From positions 17,795-81,794 of the forward strand of contig NW_020312129.1 of NCBI RefSeq assembly GCF_002999335.1: a DNA stretch of 64,000 nucleotides, in the 5' to 3' direction. The DNA is from Cyclospora cayetanensis. Lineage: Eukaryota > Apicomplexa > Conoidasida > Eucoccidiorida > Eimeriidae. Below the pieces are notes generated by a model. The model saw nothing but the letters and a program-made list of their open reading frames with translations. It was not told the DNA's origin and searched no databases. Of this stretch, positions 27,301-40,400 are shown one piece after another. The translations under genes and the position numbers were made by a program. The stretch's first letter is position 1. Each line of letters begins with the position of its first letter.

Positions 27301-30300
27301 GCTCGCAGCAACGACAGTGACAGCACAAGCCATGATTGCGAGTGGGCATCTCCTTCACCCCCCCTGCTGGGTGTTATAACAGACCTAGCCGTGAGCCGTA
27401 TTCATGTGCGGCGTGTCCATGTGGCGGGAGCCACGCAGGTGCCCTCAGGGAGTCTCCGACAAACGGAAATTAGTGAATGCTTTACCGGCGAGGCACCGAA
27501 TCTATCAAATGATGCCACTGAGCAGTCTTCCTCATCAGAAGGAACAGCCACTTGCTGCTCCTGCCAAGTCTTCGCTGCTCTCAGTAGTGGTGCTATGTGG
27601 AGTTTTGGCTGCGCCTTCGAGTTGTGGGCTACTCAACGGGAGACCCTGAGCCCTACTGCTGTAGGAGGCCACTCGGATACGGAGTTCGTCATAGGGGCGG
27701 TTACTGCAGCAGAGCCGCAGCTGTTGTTCCCTTCCGTGGGAATCCCTAGCGGATTTTTGCAGCTGGCAGACATTAGTGATGCGCTGCTGTCCGTGGAAGA
27801 CACGGGACACATATCATCGGCAGCAGCGCCAGCAGATAGAGGTCAGGCATCTGTAATGCCAAGCTCTTTATTACCGATTCATCAGCAAGGACAGGATGAT
27901 GCGCTTCTGTCCAGCTGGCAGGTCGCTGCAGCTATCTGTGGGTCTCGTTTGCGCGTTGCCTTGATCCGGAGATCTGCCGCGCCTGCTGCTGGCAACGGCA
28001 GCGATGGTAGGAGCTCGACGCTGACCCCACACCCCGTAGTGGCACGAGCCGAGGCGTCTGTCTTCGCTCTCGGATTTCAGCGTGGTTTGGAGGGCCCCAT
28101 TGTCGGTCTCAGCATTCTTCCTCAGGTCCCCCTGGATTTGGTGAGTTAGTTCAAATGCGAGGGAGTATGAGGGTGTGCGCGGTCTGGGAATTTGGGAGCG
28201 CCGAGTCTTCACAATGTGTGAACAAGTACAGTAGGCCAATTCGGTCGAGGGAGGTGACGCAGAGCTGCGTAGTGAGCTTGTTGAGGGAGCCTGATGTTCA
28301 TTCTTACTTGTCTCTAGCCGCTTGCATCTGCCCTGTTGAAGGTCGACGCCACTCATGGGTAATATATGTAGGTATACGTACATATTGGTGAACCATTTCT
28401 GCAATCTGGGGCTGGTGTATGTAATGTTCGTCTCTTCGTTTCTGCTGTGATTACTCATTATCAGGCAGCAGCAGCGGCGCAGCAGGTGCCAGCCCTGAGA
28501 CGTGAAGGCCGCTCCTTCCTCCTGCTCTTAGCGGCCCTTCAAAAGGGCGGACTGCTGCCATTTGTGCTCTACCCGGACTGCGGAGCTGAGACCCTTGGTA
28601 GCAGCAATAGCAGTTCTTGCAGCGCCAGCATCAAGAGTATCGGGAAGGGGGCACCCTGGGTCTTGCAGCCACTCTCTCCTCTGACGTCCCCACACCGCAC
28701 AGGCCGCATCGAGGACCTCCTGATGCCACGTGCCGCCTATTCCTTTAGGCCTCTGGCTCCCAATGCTTCATCACCAGACATATTATTGGCGGCCTTAGCA
28801 ACAGCGAAAGCCACTTCAGCTGTAATTCCTCCCAGTGCTGGTGGAGAGGCTGCTACACCACGCAGATGCGAGCAGCAACCGCAGTCCAATGGGTTTTCTG
28901 CTCTAGAGACGCAGCATCAGCAACAACAGAGGCAGTGGCAGCAACTGGAGACCCGTAAGGACAACTGGGCAGAGGACGGAGACCCTTCCAGCACTCTGTG
29001 CCCACCCAGCGTGAGGGCTCGCAGGGTCCACAACCTCTTGAGCCGCCGCCTGTTAGGTACGTTCTATTGGGTTTCTGGAGAGTCTCGTTTGGTTTACGGA
29101 CCCCAGCAAGGCACGCGAATCCTGTTCGGTGCATCTTTCATGATGTGCATGAGGAGTCTGATTCTCTAGACTGACAGCTCTTTTATGGATGGTCTTAGCG
29201 TGACGGTTGCGTTGCCATTCAGTCTGGGACAGCCTAACACGCCTGCAGTCTTCTCGTTTACTGGGGAGGTCCTAAAGGCCTTTTCGGATCCGGAGGTCTA
29301 GACTTGCTGCTAGGCGTTGGTATGCGAAAATTAATCAGTCTCTGTCATGTGTGTCTTCCTGTCTATTGCTTTCTCAGCGCTAATGCCATCCCAGTGCGGC
29401 GCTCTGCTATTCCTAGTAGTCCAACAGAACGACGTGCACCTGCAGCTCGCTGTTGCGCCTCTTACCGTTTCCCCGGCCGTCGTGGCCCTGCACTCCCTCA
29501 AGACCCATCTTCTTGAGCTCCTGGAAACTGCAGGGGCTGTAGGGCTGAGTCAGCCGGAAAGAGGTGCCTCCGAGCCTCTCTGTGCATTTAGGAAAGGAAA
29601 GGAACTAAACGAGGACTCTAGCGCTGTTGCTTCGGCCGCTTCTGTGGCACGCTGTTGCGTGGACGCGCAGGGCCTGTGGGCTCTCCACTTGGCACTGAGA
29701 GGCCCCTTTCAGCGGCCACCGAATCCGGGACGGCCGGCCTCGCGTGCTTCTGGAGAAAAGGGAGGCCCTGGGAGCGAGACCCCGTCTAAGAGGCGCAGCG
29801 GCAAGGAGACTCTACCCCGTGAATGGTTGAGTGACGAGGAGGAACTCTCAGCGGCCTCCGATGAGAAGGACCCCACGCTGGGGGCAGCTCACGTGGAAAG
29901 GATCTCAGGGCTGCCCTCTTCCTCAGGGATCTTAGGAAGTCCGGGGGCCCCATCGGGTAGTGCCAAGGAGCTAAGTTCACACTCCGCCGCAGCAACAGCG
30001 GTGTCTCTGAGAGAGCTCTTTTGGAACAAGCACGCAGAGTCGTCACACATCGTGCGCCCTGAAGGCTTTTCCGGGACCCCAGCGGCCGTGCGAAGCGTCC
30101 TCAGACGTATCTGGGGAGAATCCTTGCAGGGAGAGCCTGCGGCCCTCGCGCAGTTTGACATTGGGTATCTTTGGTCTGCGCTGCTGGAAACACTTGAGGC
30201 TGCCTCCCTCATCCGCTTTCTGGGCCCTGCAGGAGCAGAACCTGCAGCTACTGCGGCAGCAGAACCAGCCGCAGCAGCTTCCGCTACAGAAGTGGAGACG

Positions 30301-31311
30301 AGTGGGGCTGAGGCACCAACCGATTTGTCTGGTGTTGCTGAGGGAGGTCCTGGGTCTCAGGTGTGCCTCAGGGAGTTCTGTTGTAAGTGGCACGTGGCAG
30401 CTATCCGCCGGAGGCGCCTTGAACTGCAGTCTCTCTCTATGTGGCTGTCTCGCCTCTTCGCCGCTTTAAGAGATGGCCCTCTTGGGCGCCAAGCCATCCT
30501 TCTGTTGCTTCAGCATTTACGGGCAGTATCTGCTTGTCTAATGCCTCCCCACTCCTTTTCGGCCAGCGCATCCCTGTTAAGAAAGGCTCCACCTAGCCCT
30601 CAACGGTTGGCGTCACTGGTGCTCTCGCAAGCACCTGTCGTCGAAGCAGAGTTACCAGAGCGCTTTTCACGAGAGGAGCCATTAAACGGCAGTAGCTGCG
30701 ATTTCGAAGAAGCTACTGCACCTGGTCAGGCTTCCTGGCGCTGCGTCTCTTCACCACCACAGGTGATCACAGTGCAAGACGCAAACGTGCAGGAGTTTTT
30801 GTCAGATGCAGCTTGGTGGGTGAGCCCTCAAGGAGTAGCAGCTGCTGCGGCACGAAAGCACGGAGAGGCCGTTCTTCCAGCGTGTCCTCTATGCAATGAA
30901 GAAGGATGCAAGAGCTCGGATTCCTTCCGTTGCTATGTGTGCTTGGCCTACGGCCATCGCTTTCCGGCTTGTGCCCAGTGTCTCAGGTGTCTGTTCACCG
31001 GAGGAAAGGGCTGTGCGGGCTCACCGTTGCCGCATATAGCTCGCTCGTCTGCTCTTGCAGCTGGGGGAGGAAGGGCAGCATCAAAGCTGACAGAAAGTGG
31101 AGCTACGGGGCACAACCTCTCGTTCTTTTACTGTCTCCTCTGCGGAGCTTTCGTGTGTGGCGGCGAGTTGCCTGAGCCCGGAGCCTCTCAGGGGTGTGGT
31201 TGGGCTCCCGAGGACGCCGCCTGTGCACGCAGCGGGCGGTGTTGCCCCCTCTGCAGGGGAGTTCTCCGCCTGGCAAGCGTGGCAGAGTGCTGTTCCAGAG
31301 TTTGCCAGTAG
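24382..31311 (+). CDS. Large WD40-like protein with C-terminal Cys-rich zinc module; TFIIIC90-like possible
   Basis: Well-supported exons are up to 25327, 25451-25646, 25897-28140, 28465-29056 and 29378-31311, about 1780 residues with closed phases. Probable earlier exons are one near 24728-24831 and a start around 24382, both unresolved. WD40-like strands are visible: ATLSRDGRQLALCDGSTLLTLDV near 25040, and CLAVTTRDGSVSLWLH near 25590. The middle is long and low in complexity: Ser/Arg/Gly-rich, a poly-Ala run near 27094, and Ala/Ser loops. The C-terminus from about 30880 has cysteine pairs CPLC, CYVC, CAQC, CLLC and CPLC, with YGHRFPAC between. An N-terminal WD40 propeller followed by a zinc module with GH-x-x-x-x-C recalls the TFIIIC 90-kDa subunit, but this is a weak analogy. 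A coding-looking cassette at 29187-29298 does not fit the phases. Confidence 0.6.
27094..27122 (+). repeat. CAG/CTG palindromic microsatellite within coding sequence
   Basis: A run of GCA codons switches to GCT codons in the middle of a poly-alanine tract, so the DNA is a near-perfect 29-bp palindrome. It encodes about ten alanines in the WD40-like protein. Homopolymeric amino-acid runs from CAG repeats are typical of Eimeria-type genomes. Confidence 0.9.
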
Positions 31312-32073
31312 GACCGTCTTTAGGTGCGCGCCTTCGGGTCCTTTGCCGCGTCTTCGCATGCTTCGCGGCTATCTCGTGGCGAAGGGTTCCTATCGCTTCT
31401 TCTCACGACCATAGAAAGCAGCGGCGAGAACAAGAGGATGGGAAGAAGGGGGACAGGCACCTCTCTTCTCCTAACAATTGTTCCGTTCGCAGACAGTGTC
31501 TGTTACACAGCTGTCAACTGCAGCTCAAAAGCTGCTGTTTGGACTTTACCATATCGCAATCTACCTGATATGTCTAACAAGGACAGCCCATTTGATATGG
31601 GATTTGCGTATTTTCCCCACCCGCACTATTTACAGGGCGCTCACGCCCCTTAGCTGTTCCTAGGGATTTAAGCCCTCCGGGCCCTTGGGGGCCACACAGC
31701 GGGGTGGCAGTGGGAGTTGTCCCAGTTCATACAGCAGCCAAAAACGAACTGCAGCGTCGAGAGGGTAGCTTTCCTGTCACCCCCCTATAAACAAGCGCGC
31801 CGATAGGCTACTACTAGCTTATGTTTACACTGCCTAAGAGGAACCGCAAGCTTCACGGTGCACGGTTTCCACGGCATTCCGGTACGGTCCCTGTAGGTTT
31901 ACTACAGGAAAGGTCCCTTGTCGATTTCGCAGAAGAAGATGACGGCGTCGGAGGTGAGGACACTAATTCTGTTACATGTTCTCTGGGGAACACAGAAGGA
32001 ACCGCGCAACGCAGCAAAAAGAGAATCTGGGGTTTTCCGCCAAGAAAGGCGTATTCTCATGGCAGCAGCCCTC
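31312..32073. other. Convergent intergenic region
   Basis: This lies between the stops of two convergent genes, the WD40-like protein (plus) and thiamine pyrophosphokinase (minus). Overlapping open frames here have no domain. It probably holds both 3' untranslated regions. Confidence 0.5.
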
Positions 32074-34924
32074 TCAGCTGCAGGCACACTCTTTTGCAGC
32101 AGCAGCAACAGTAACGGCTTCGATCTTGCCGCTCACAATGTTTGAAGAGCTGATAAGCTCGCCCATACAGAGCGTATTTCCATGCAAGTCCCAGCGCAAG
32201 CCTTCACTCTTTATGCTCCGTACCCTTCCCGCTGCAGCAGAGCCCCAGCACCAGCAGTGGTAGCATCATCTCTAAGGGGCGAATAAAAATGCCCAGTACG
32301 CCGTAGGAACAGTCAGCAATACACGTTGGCACTCAGGCTTTCCAACAAGGCCATCGTCTCTATTGCTGCGCCGAAGCCGCGCCTACCCAGTGGCAACAGC
32401 CCGCAGGCCTCCGTAAATACCCCATCGGGAAGGAGTATCTCATGCTCTCCTGCCTCTAAGAGAATGCAAGCATTATAGCCCCCAAGCAGCAGTACCTGAG
32501 CGGATAACACAAAGAAAAAAAGCCTTGGACGGAGATGCAGCATACAGCGCTTTGCGAGACGCACGATGCATGGCCTCAAATAGGAGGGATGCGCAGATGT
32601 AGTGTAGGGCCTTCGCTCCAGGAAGAATATGCAGTGATACAGTTCCTCAGGGGCATACATAGGCCGAACAGCGTACTTTTGGCGGAGCCCGCGTTGCGGC
32701 ACTTGATGCCTTGTGGATTTTATGTAGGAAACTAATTGAGGCAATCGAGTGATCAAATCTCCCGCCAATGGCGCCTGCAGCAACACAAGCACAAGCACAT
32801 CTGCGGGTCTAGGAAGGAGGGACAGCACGTGCGAGTACATTTTCTTCTTCCCCCTGTAGGAACAAGAGGCAAGAGCCGCCACCATAGAAGGCGGCAGAGA
32901 CAATACCCGACTTTCATGTCGAGGATCAGGACAGCCTCTATGTAATATGCCTTCGTCGGTTGCTGCCGCTGTCCGCGTTACAGCCCTTGCAGAGAAAAGG
33001 GAGAGAGCCGAGCGTTCGGAGATATCCGTGCAGTCTCCTCCGCACATGCACACAGGGTGACGAGCTGTGGCCACCACAAGCGGGGGCTCAGGTTGCAAGA
33101 GGAGGATCTACTAGGTCAAACCGGAAGAGTTAGCACCAGCCGAAAAATGCACGGGAGACAACCCAGGGAGACTATCGCAGGCATACATATCAGAGGGACG
33201 CACGCCAGGCATTGCACCCACCCACAATAATAACCGTATCTTGGGGACGGAAGTTGTGCTTTTCACAAGCAAAGGCAAAGGCCTTCTCGAGATCTGGTTT
33301 GTCCTGATCTTCGAGACGGACTACAGGCACTCCTCGCGCGGAAAAGAAGGAGAGTGCCTGAGGGCAGAGCGAGCATCAGAAGCAAGCGAGGAGTACGGAC
33401 ACCGGATGCGTATGCGAGAAAGGGAGCACGAGGCAAATGGCGGCAGACAAACAGGCGCGTACGTAGGAAGATGCATGGAAGACCGAGAGCTGCACAGGTA
33501 GCCATTCGCTCGTCCACCAACCCATCTTGCGGCGTGTATACTTCGAAATGCACAGCCGCATACTGCCTTGTACGACAGCACAGCAACATGTGGCGGCAGC
33601 GTGAGCATACGGCCGCCCTATAGAGAGTTCTGTGCTGGGTGCCTCCATCCCCCTATGTAAGTGGGCTCGACTGAACGACTGAGAAGGAGGGCGAACAACG
33701 TACGTACACACGGCTGCGCCCTATCAGGCCTAAGGACTCTGTGCTGCTGCGCAGCGCCCTACTGCGTGCTTCTGTACACACCTGTCGGCCCAGAGAATCG
33801 ATATCGCCGCAGATGCATGTTGGCAGAATCGGAGGATTGCCACCCGCATCCCTAGCAGGCCCACCAGCAGAGTCCCCAGATCGGACTGGGGGCTGCTTTT
33901 CGGCCTTTTGGCAGCGTGAATTGGAAAGTCGTTCTGACCCTTGTCTGCATGTAAGCGGCTGCTGTGGCTTGTGTTCAGCAGCGCGGTACACGTGCAGCAG
34001 GTGGTTCGCCGCACCATCCGCTGCGATGACTAGTGAGGCGCTTTCCAACATCCGATCAAAGTAGGCGGGGAGAGGTCGATTCAGAACTAGCAGAATGATC
34101 CGTCCCTTGTCTTTAAAGTCAGCAGGAGATGCAGTCGCAGCGGTAGAAGAAACACAAGAGGATGGCTCCTCTCCCGGCAATGCACTGGTAGAACGTTGGT
34201 CCGTGCTGCTGGGCTTGAACAGGTGCTCGAGTCCGCGAAGGTCGTGAATGAGGGACGGATTCCTGCTCTTGTTGCTGCTAACGTGTGTGCTGTAATTATT
34301 TTTATCGCCAGCTGGCTTCAAAGGGGCGCTGGACGCAGCTTTCACAACGAGCTCCCTAGAGGGTGCTGTCTTCCCTGTAAAGCGGCTGCAGAAAGCGTAT
34401 TGCGAGCACATACTCTGCTTGTCTACGCGGAGCTTCCTACAGCACAGAAGAGGAACTGCCCTCAGGTACCCTTCCATGGCAAAGGGGGGCAGCGATTGCA
34501 TTCTCAGCCAGAGCATCTGGGGAGAGAAAGCGCAACCGGCGATAGGGCTGTATGGGGGTTGGGCAGCAACAACCCCGCTGAATCTCTGCGAAACAGACCC
34601 TATGAGAGGAATGTGCCGCAAGAGCAGCTGCCAAGGTGCTGCCTTTGGGGAAAAAGCCAGATGTCCACTTTGAGGAGATGCTGCTCGGGAGGATGGATTG
34701 TGTTCCCTGAAGTGCTCGCTGGAGTGTGAGGGAAATCGGGTGGAGGGGTGACTTGAAGTGGCCCGGGTAACACCGTGCGGCAGGAACAGTATTAGAAAGA
34801 TATACACACAAACTAGCAAAGGACGTGATGGATAAGACGAACAGAAGGCGGGAAAGAAGAGCATGGCGCTTTTGGCCAGGGCGGAACCGTCCGTGTTTAC
34901 TGAGGCATGGAAATAGGGATTCAC
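32074..34924 (-). CDS. TPK: Thiamine pyrophosphokinase, 6 exons, long N-terminal extension
   Basis: The enzyme (EC 2.7.6.2) moves a pyrophosphate from ATP to thiamine, giving thiamine pyrophosphate. Exons are 34924-33782, 33540-33522, 33332-33222, 32774-32677, 32495-32387 and 32231-32074; phases close at 545 residues. The catalytic part starts near residue 285 with LVLNRPLPAYF, then ADGAANHLL, CGDIDSLG, LEDQDKPDLEKAF, GGRFDHSIASISFL, ACGLLPL and GLRWDLHGNTL, all in family order. An insertion rich in Gln, Arg and Gly sits between ADGAANH and CGDIDS. The first ~280 residues include a hydrophobic segment (LLVCVYIFLILFL), suggesting a signal or membrane leader, and a Ser-rich stretch. The 19-nt second exon is the weakest choice; other acceptors nearby would lengthen it. 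Confidence 0.92.
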
Positions 34925-37458
34925 GGATAAGCTGTTTTGAGGGAAGTGTGTTTCGTGGAGGGCTGGAACGACCCAGCCCTCTCAGGCGACGAAGTAATAG
35001 GCAAAACCAGTGGAAATGGGGAGGCAAACGACCACAGGAAAGATTTTACTTCGACGCAAAAGCCAGGATCGCATTATACCATCAATGAAAAAATCAGAAA
35101 TGGCATATGTAAGTCTTATTGCCTGTACAGCTGGGGATAAGCAAGAGGGAAGAGAATACAGCAAAGTCAGCCCAATACGAGCAGCATTTCCTAAAAGCAC
35201 AGGGTAAATTTGATACGAGCACAAAACCCTGGCTAAATTATATTATAAAGAACACAGGAATTCCTTATTTCTCCCGTTTACCCGAAACGCCCTCTCCTCA
35301 TTTCTGTGATAATTATACATCGAGGTGTCGTCTAGACATCTGACTCTCACATGAAACTTGAGTCGGCTCGAATACCAGGGGCTCATTAATAAAGACAGAC
35401 GCAATATCCATGGCATTACTCTGTGATCTAGTGTCATTTATCGCACGGAGCCTAAAACCGATGTGGGGCTGACAAAAAAGCCGAAACCGGCAAGGGCTGC
35501 TTGTTTATAGTAATCATCATCAACAGACGATCCCGATTAAGTAAACATATGATAGAAAATACATTTGGTAACCAGAACCGCATACGGCTTGCTACAATTA
35601 AGCCCGTAATTTCCCAATAAAAAATTGTCCGTCCCCAAGTCGCACAAACTTGAATCGGTCGTATTCGTTGGTTGGGCGGCCATGCGACTAACAACACTGA
35701 CGAATAAGTCTCTACCAATTCCGTTTAGGGGCCGCTTCGGCTTCTTCCGTAGGATGCATGAGTGGCGACGCCGATTCATGCACACGTAGAAAGCTACCAT
35801 TGCTAGAAAGTGTGCTTTGGCATCAACAAGATCCGACACACACGCATCAATTCGAGTGTGTGTCGTCAGGAGGGTAGCCACCGTAGCTGTGTCCACGCAT
35901 TTATCCAACAGCTGAGGTGTAGTAGACCTTTTGCTTCGAAGGTGAGGCGAGATGGAAAGAGCCCCATCTGCCTCGATTAGCTTCACTGCAACGCTCCACC
36001 TGCAGTCTCCTTGTCAAGACACATGGCTCCTAAATCAACACAAACTTAAGTAGGAGTTGTTGAGTTTATTCAAGGATGTTCCAACATTTTCTACTGGCGC
36101 CTCTCACAGTTCTCGACATGAGAAGACAGGTATACCTATGCTACGCTTTGCTGCACCGTCTAAGCACTCCTGGCAATTGCAGCCAACTGCACACAGCATC
36201 TGGCTTACGGCGACAAAAAATATCGTCCTCCTCTATTGTGCTAGAGCTATGCTGCAATATATTAGGCTTACAAGCAAACACACGAATTGGTCAACTCTTT
36301 TCGCTCTTTTGTTGAAAACAGCTAGTGTACTAGAATGTGTTGAAGCACAGCTTATCCCATTGCAAGCACTGTGATGCATCACTCCAGATAGTGGCAATTA
36401 GCTTTCGTCCATCTGCAGCGTCTTGGGTGTGCAGCCAGCCTATGAACATGCAACGTAACCAGCTAGTGTGTACGTGAAGCCTATCACTGATCTCTAGCAC
36501 CGGGATCGTCGTAAAATACAGAGTAACTTATAAAAAGCGCTCGGAAAACGTCCACTTAAGGTGCACATCCTCATGTCCTTAATGCTCAATCCCATCCCAG
36601 TGAGCAATGGTAATTATACCTGGAGCGTATGAACTCTTTCCGCAAAAGAAGTCGCTCCCATCTCGCTTTGCTCTAACTTGGACCCCTACGATATATTTCC
36701 CAGAACTCGGTACTAATTTTCAAGAACATGTGCACATGTTTACCCAAGCCTTCCACGACTTGACCTCTGGGCTTTCACAGCTGCGTTTCCCTTTGCTCAG
36801 ATCGCAATGCAGTGTAGCAAGTGCCTCTATACTTGAAAGCCTGCACTCGGTAAATGATGTGTGACCATGTGATCGGGGATCAAGATCCGTAAGAGACCCT
36901 CTAGCCATCCACTAAGATCACAAGCCCCATTTGTGCAGCAGTAATCGCCAGCCCCTGACGCAGCAACGCACTGGTCTCCGGCTAGGCAAAAGTCTTTTAA
37001 AATGCGGCGTTGGCCTTGAGATTCCTGCCATTCACAGGAGGTCCATCAAGCAGGGCTGAACAGGTTAGGTTACTGCAAGACTGTGCTTTTCATAGAAGGA
37101 GGCAACTAAGGCTCCTACTTTCGACAGACTAGCTGTTGGCGAGACACTGTTTACTGGCTCGCCTTGCTGCACGCAGTCCCTCAGTAGACCTTTACTTTTT
37201 GCAATGTCCTTTCCTGTTAACCTCAATGCTTGGCGCTACCAAGAAAATGGAATGGGACAAGAAGTCGCCAAAAAAAACACTTGCACGAACGCACGAAACG
37301 CTCCTTTGATGTTCCGTACCATGCGGCTAGGGGCGCTTCAGCACGCGTGGTGGTACGGTCGCCAGACGGTGGCTTCGCATAAAGGCGTAATTTATCCCCC
37401 TGCGATGCTCAGCGTTCTAAAGTATCAGTCCAACAGTCGCTTCTCCCCATCGCCTTTC
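34925..37458. other. Intergenic, AT-richer, repeat relic, no secure gene
   Basis: A 149-codon frame on the minus strand at 35537-35986 has ordinary composition but no recognised domain and may be chance. The segment 36105-36230 resembles 12840-12960 (dispersed repeat). A 98-codon frame at 37204-37500 on the plus strand overlaps the last exon of the tRNA prenyltransferase antisense and is not supported. Confidence 0.4.
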
Positions 37459-40400
37459 TCAGTCCGGAGAACCGTCACGAGAACTGCGCGAAGGGTGTAA
37501 GCGTCTTCTGCAGCGTTTTGCCGCATTGTGGTGCTGCTGCAGTGCCAAGCGACCGTAGAATCTACCGTGGCAGCGCTCGCAAGACATCCACCTGAAGTCA
37601 TACGGGCACAGCGCTTTTATGGAGAGGTTACAAGAGCAAACGCAGTGCACCAGAAGGAGAGACAAGCAAGGAGCCGAGAGAGGAGTCTGTGTCTGCACTT
37701 GTTTGCACAGGAGAAACGGGCCTGGCACCGCCTCACACATTGGCTTCGCTTCCAGTGTCGCTCTCTTTCGAAGTAGAGCCCCTCAACTTTATGGCCTCTG
37801 CCGGCATACGCACACTAAAAAGAGGATCTCGCATTGCCTTCTGGGACGAAGCCTTCCCGTAAACGAATCGAGCTAATAAAATTATGGATGGCACGCTGTT
37901 TTTGTGGTATGGGATTGCTATGACGGTCGGCGAACACGCTTCTAGGAAGAAGTGATATCAGACTCATGGAAGAACCTCACCTGGCATCTGCATGGCAGCG
38001 GAGAGCTCGGCCGATTCAGCGAAGGGCCGCCCCTCAAGGAACTCTAAGGCCCCCATCGCACAAGCATAAGTATGGATATGTATACATATGCACGCAACAG
38101 CTTAAGAGAATGGTAGAAAAGTCAATATTTTCTCCATGCGAGCATGTGAATAGCGGATATTACTTGTCAACAACAAAATTTAAGGGGCGCAGTAAGAACC
38201 GAGGCAGCACACGCGTGCAAGACTGTCTTGGAAAAAGGCAAAGCAGCAAGTAGTAATGTGCCGGAGAAGTGAAGCTCTGCAAAACCATTGTCTCGACTGA
38301 GAGCATTGCTTGCATATGGCAGCCCTTTGATACGCGGAAACACTGAATGGGCCCCGAGCGCGACTTCCTCAAAGTGCCCTAATTTGAATCAAGGAGCACC
38401 GAGGAAGACATGAAAGCTTAAGCATGAGAGGCCCTACTAAAGATGCTGCAGAACACTATAGCGCGCAGCAAAAGTTGCTTACCCTCGACAATCCGTAGGG
38501 CAGGGCCACAGACACTTTCCTTCCACGATGCAACAGCTGCTGAGGCGAAGACGATCACAGGCCGCAGCAGTACACAATAGTAGTGCACTGCTGTGAAGGA
38601 CGAGGAAGCCACCGTAGCTGCTCTAAGCAACGATTCTCTAACAGCCAACACGAAACTCAGCCCAACCCAACAAACGGCCTCAAGGGAAGCGGATTCTGCG
38701 GCAAGGATCCATCCATACCATCGGTCGCCTCCAAATAGTAAAGCGGGACATTCCGCCTTCTGATGAGAAACTTGTTCTTTATCCATTTCCTCTGCTGCCG
38801 TGCATATTGGAGCGACCGTAACACTACCAAGTCCACGCAAGACTCCAGGGTGGGACACTCCGAAGGATCTCCACGGCTTCCAGACCCAAGCTCCCCACCC
38901 CTTCGTGGCAGTATGACAGGGAAAAACTCCTTGTAACCTTATGACCCAGCAGACAGCAGGCAACCCAGCAGAGGCAACGAAACGCGCAGAAAAATATATG
39001 ACTGCGAAATTCCCCGACTCGCTCGCTGTGAAGGAAAGAAGGCCAGGGGAGAGAGCCCAAGGTTCCGAGCTGCTGGGTTCCTAGCTCACCAATGCCTTGC
39101 AAGACGCCCCGCCGCCACCCTTCGCTGCTTCGCCCTCTATGGCCTCCCGATGTAGCATCGTTGGTTTCGCTAGCCGCGCTAGAAGAGTCCTCTGGCGAGC
39201 CCCTGGACTCATCTGGAGGCCAGGTGCGCAGCTGCAGCTCTTTTGCTAGCCACCGCACCTCGTTAAGAAGGCCATCCTGCAGAGGTCGCGCCCTACGCCA
39301 TCAGACAGCTCGATTTTCGGTGATCCATGCCCTCCCCGTTCTCTCGCCACTCCAGCTCACCCACAGCATCTATCCAGAGATGAAAAACAAGGACTATATT
39401 TGTCGATTGGCTCGTGATCCCGCTTCACGCATACCCCTTAAGAGCAAGTAAGTACTCCCTAGCAAGAAGGCTTTCGACGATGGAAAGGAGGAGGTCCAGG
39501 CTTCCTGCCTTTATGCTGACCTGACACATTTGCGCTAGCCGCTGACGGAGGCGGCGTTCATGGGATACGCGGTCCGGAAGATCGAGCCAAAAGATACAGG
39601 CGTCATACCTTAGCATACCCCGACAAGACATGCACAAAGCGGCTAGACGCTGATGCAAGGCTGAGGAGGGGATTCAAGGCGATATGCCCGCAGACCTCGT
39701 GAGAAGCGTTGCCTGAGTGTCTGCATGGGAATGGCAGAGCTGTAGCCTCTCACCGCATCTTGCCAGACGTGTGCTGCTCCATCAAGGTGCTGTGCGGCAC
39801 TCCAAACTGGTGAGCCACCTGATGGCAACGCAGTAGGCACAATGATCGCCCGCCCATTTGACCTCGTGCGCAATAGGAGCAGCAGCAATAGCAGCGCAAT
39901 AACAGCAGCAGCAAGGGCAGCGCAGGGTCAAGACGGTGGGTGGGGTGGCCAAAGTGCAGGCGAACGGATTTGTCTAAAGAAGGCCAATTTTATTGCCGCG
40001 GCTTGCATGACGTCGTGTTCGGGGCAAAATGGATTTAGAAGCTTCACCTGAATGCTGCGTATGACGCGCCGCCGATCGCGGGGATGCAGCTGCTTTGCCT
40101 GCAGAAAAACGTAGAGTAACGGGTGATAACCTATATCCGTGTAGAAGGGCCTCTACGACGCTATTTCCAGCGCAGAGGACACAGGCGCCAACCCGCTGAC
40201 CCGCTTGCTGTCAAGGCGTTGCAGCAGTTCCATCAGTTCCTCGTCCGTCATCTTATTTACTGCAAACACAGGAGACATCACGAAGAGAGGGAAACGGCAG
40301 AGCGCAAGTGAAGCCTTGACATGCATCAGAGGGACGGCCTTCAAAGGCACGCGTGCGGTTGCCCCAGCTGTACGCACAACTCCCCCTGGCAATAGGGCGC

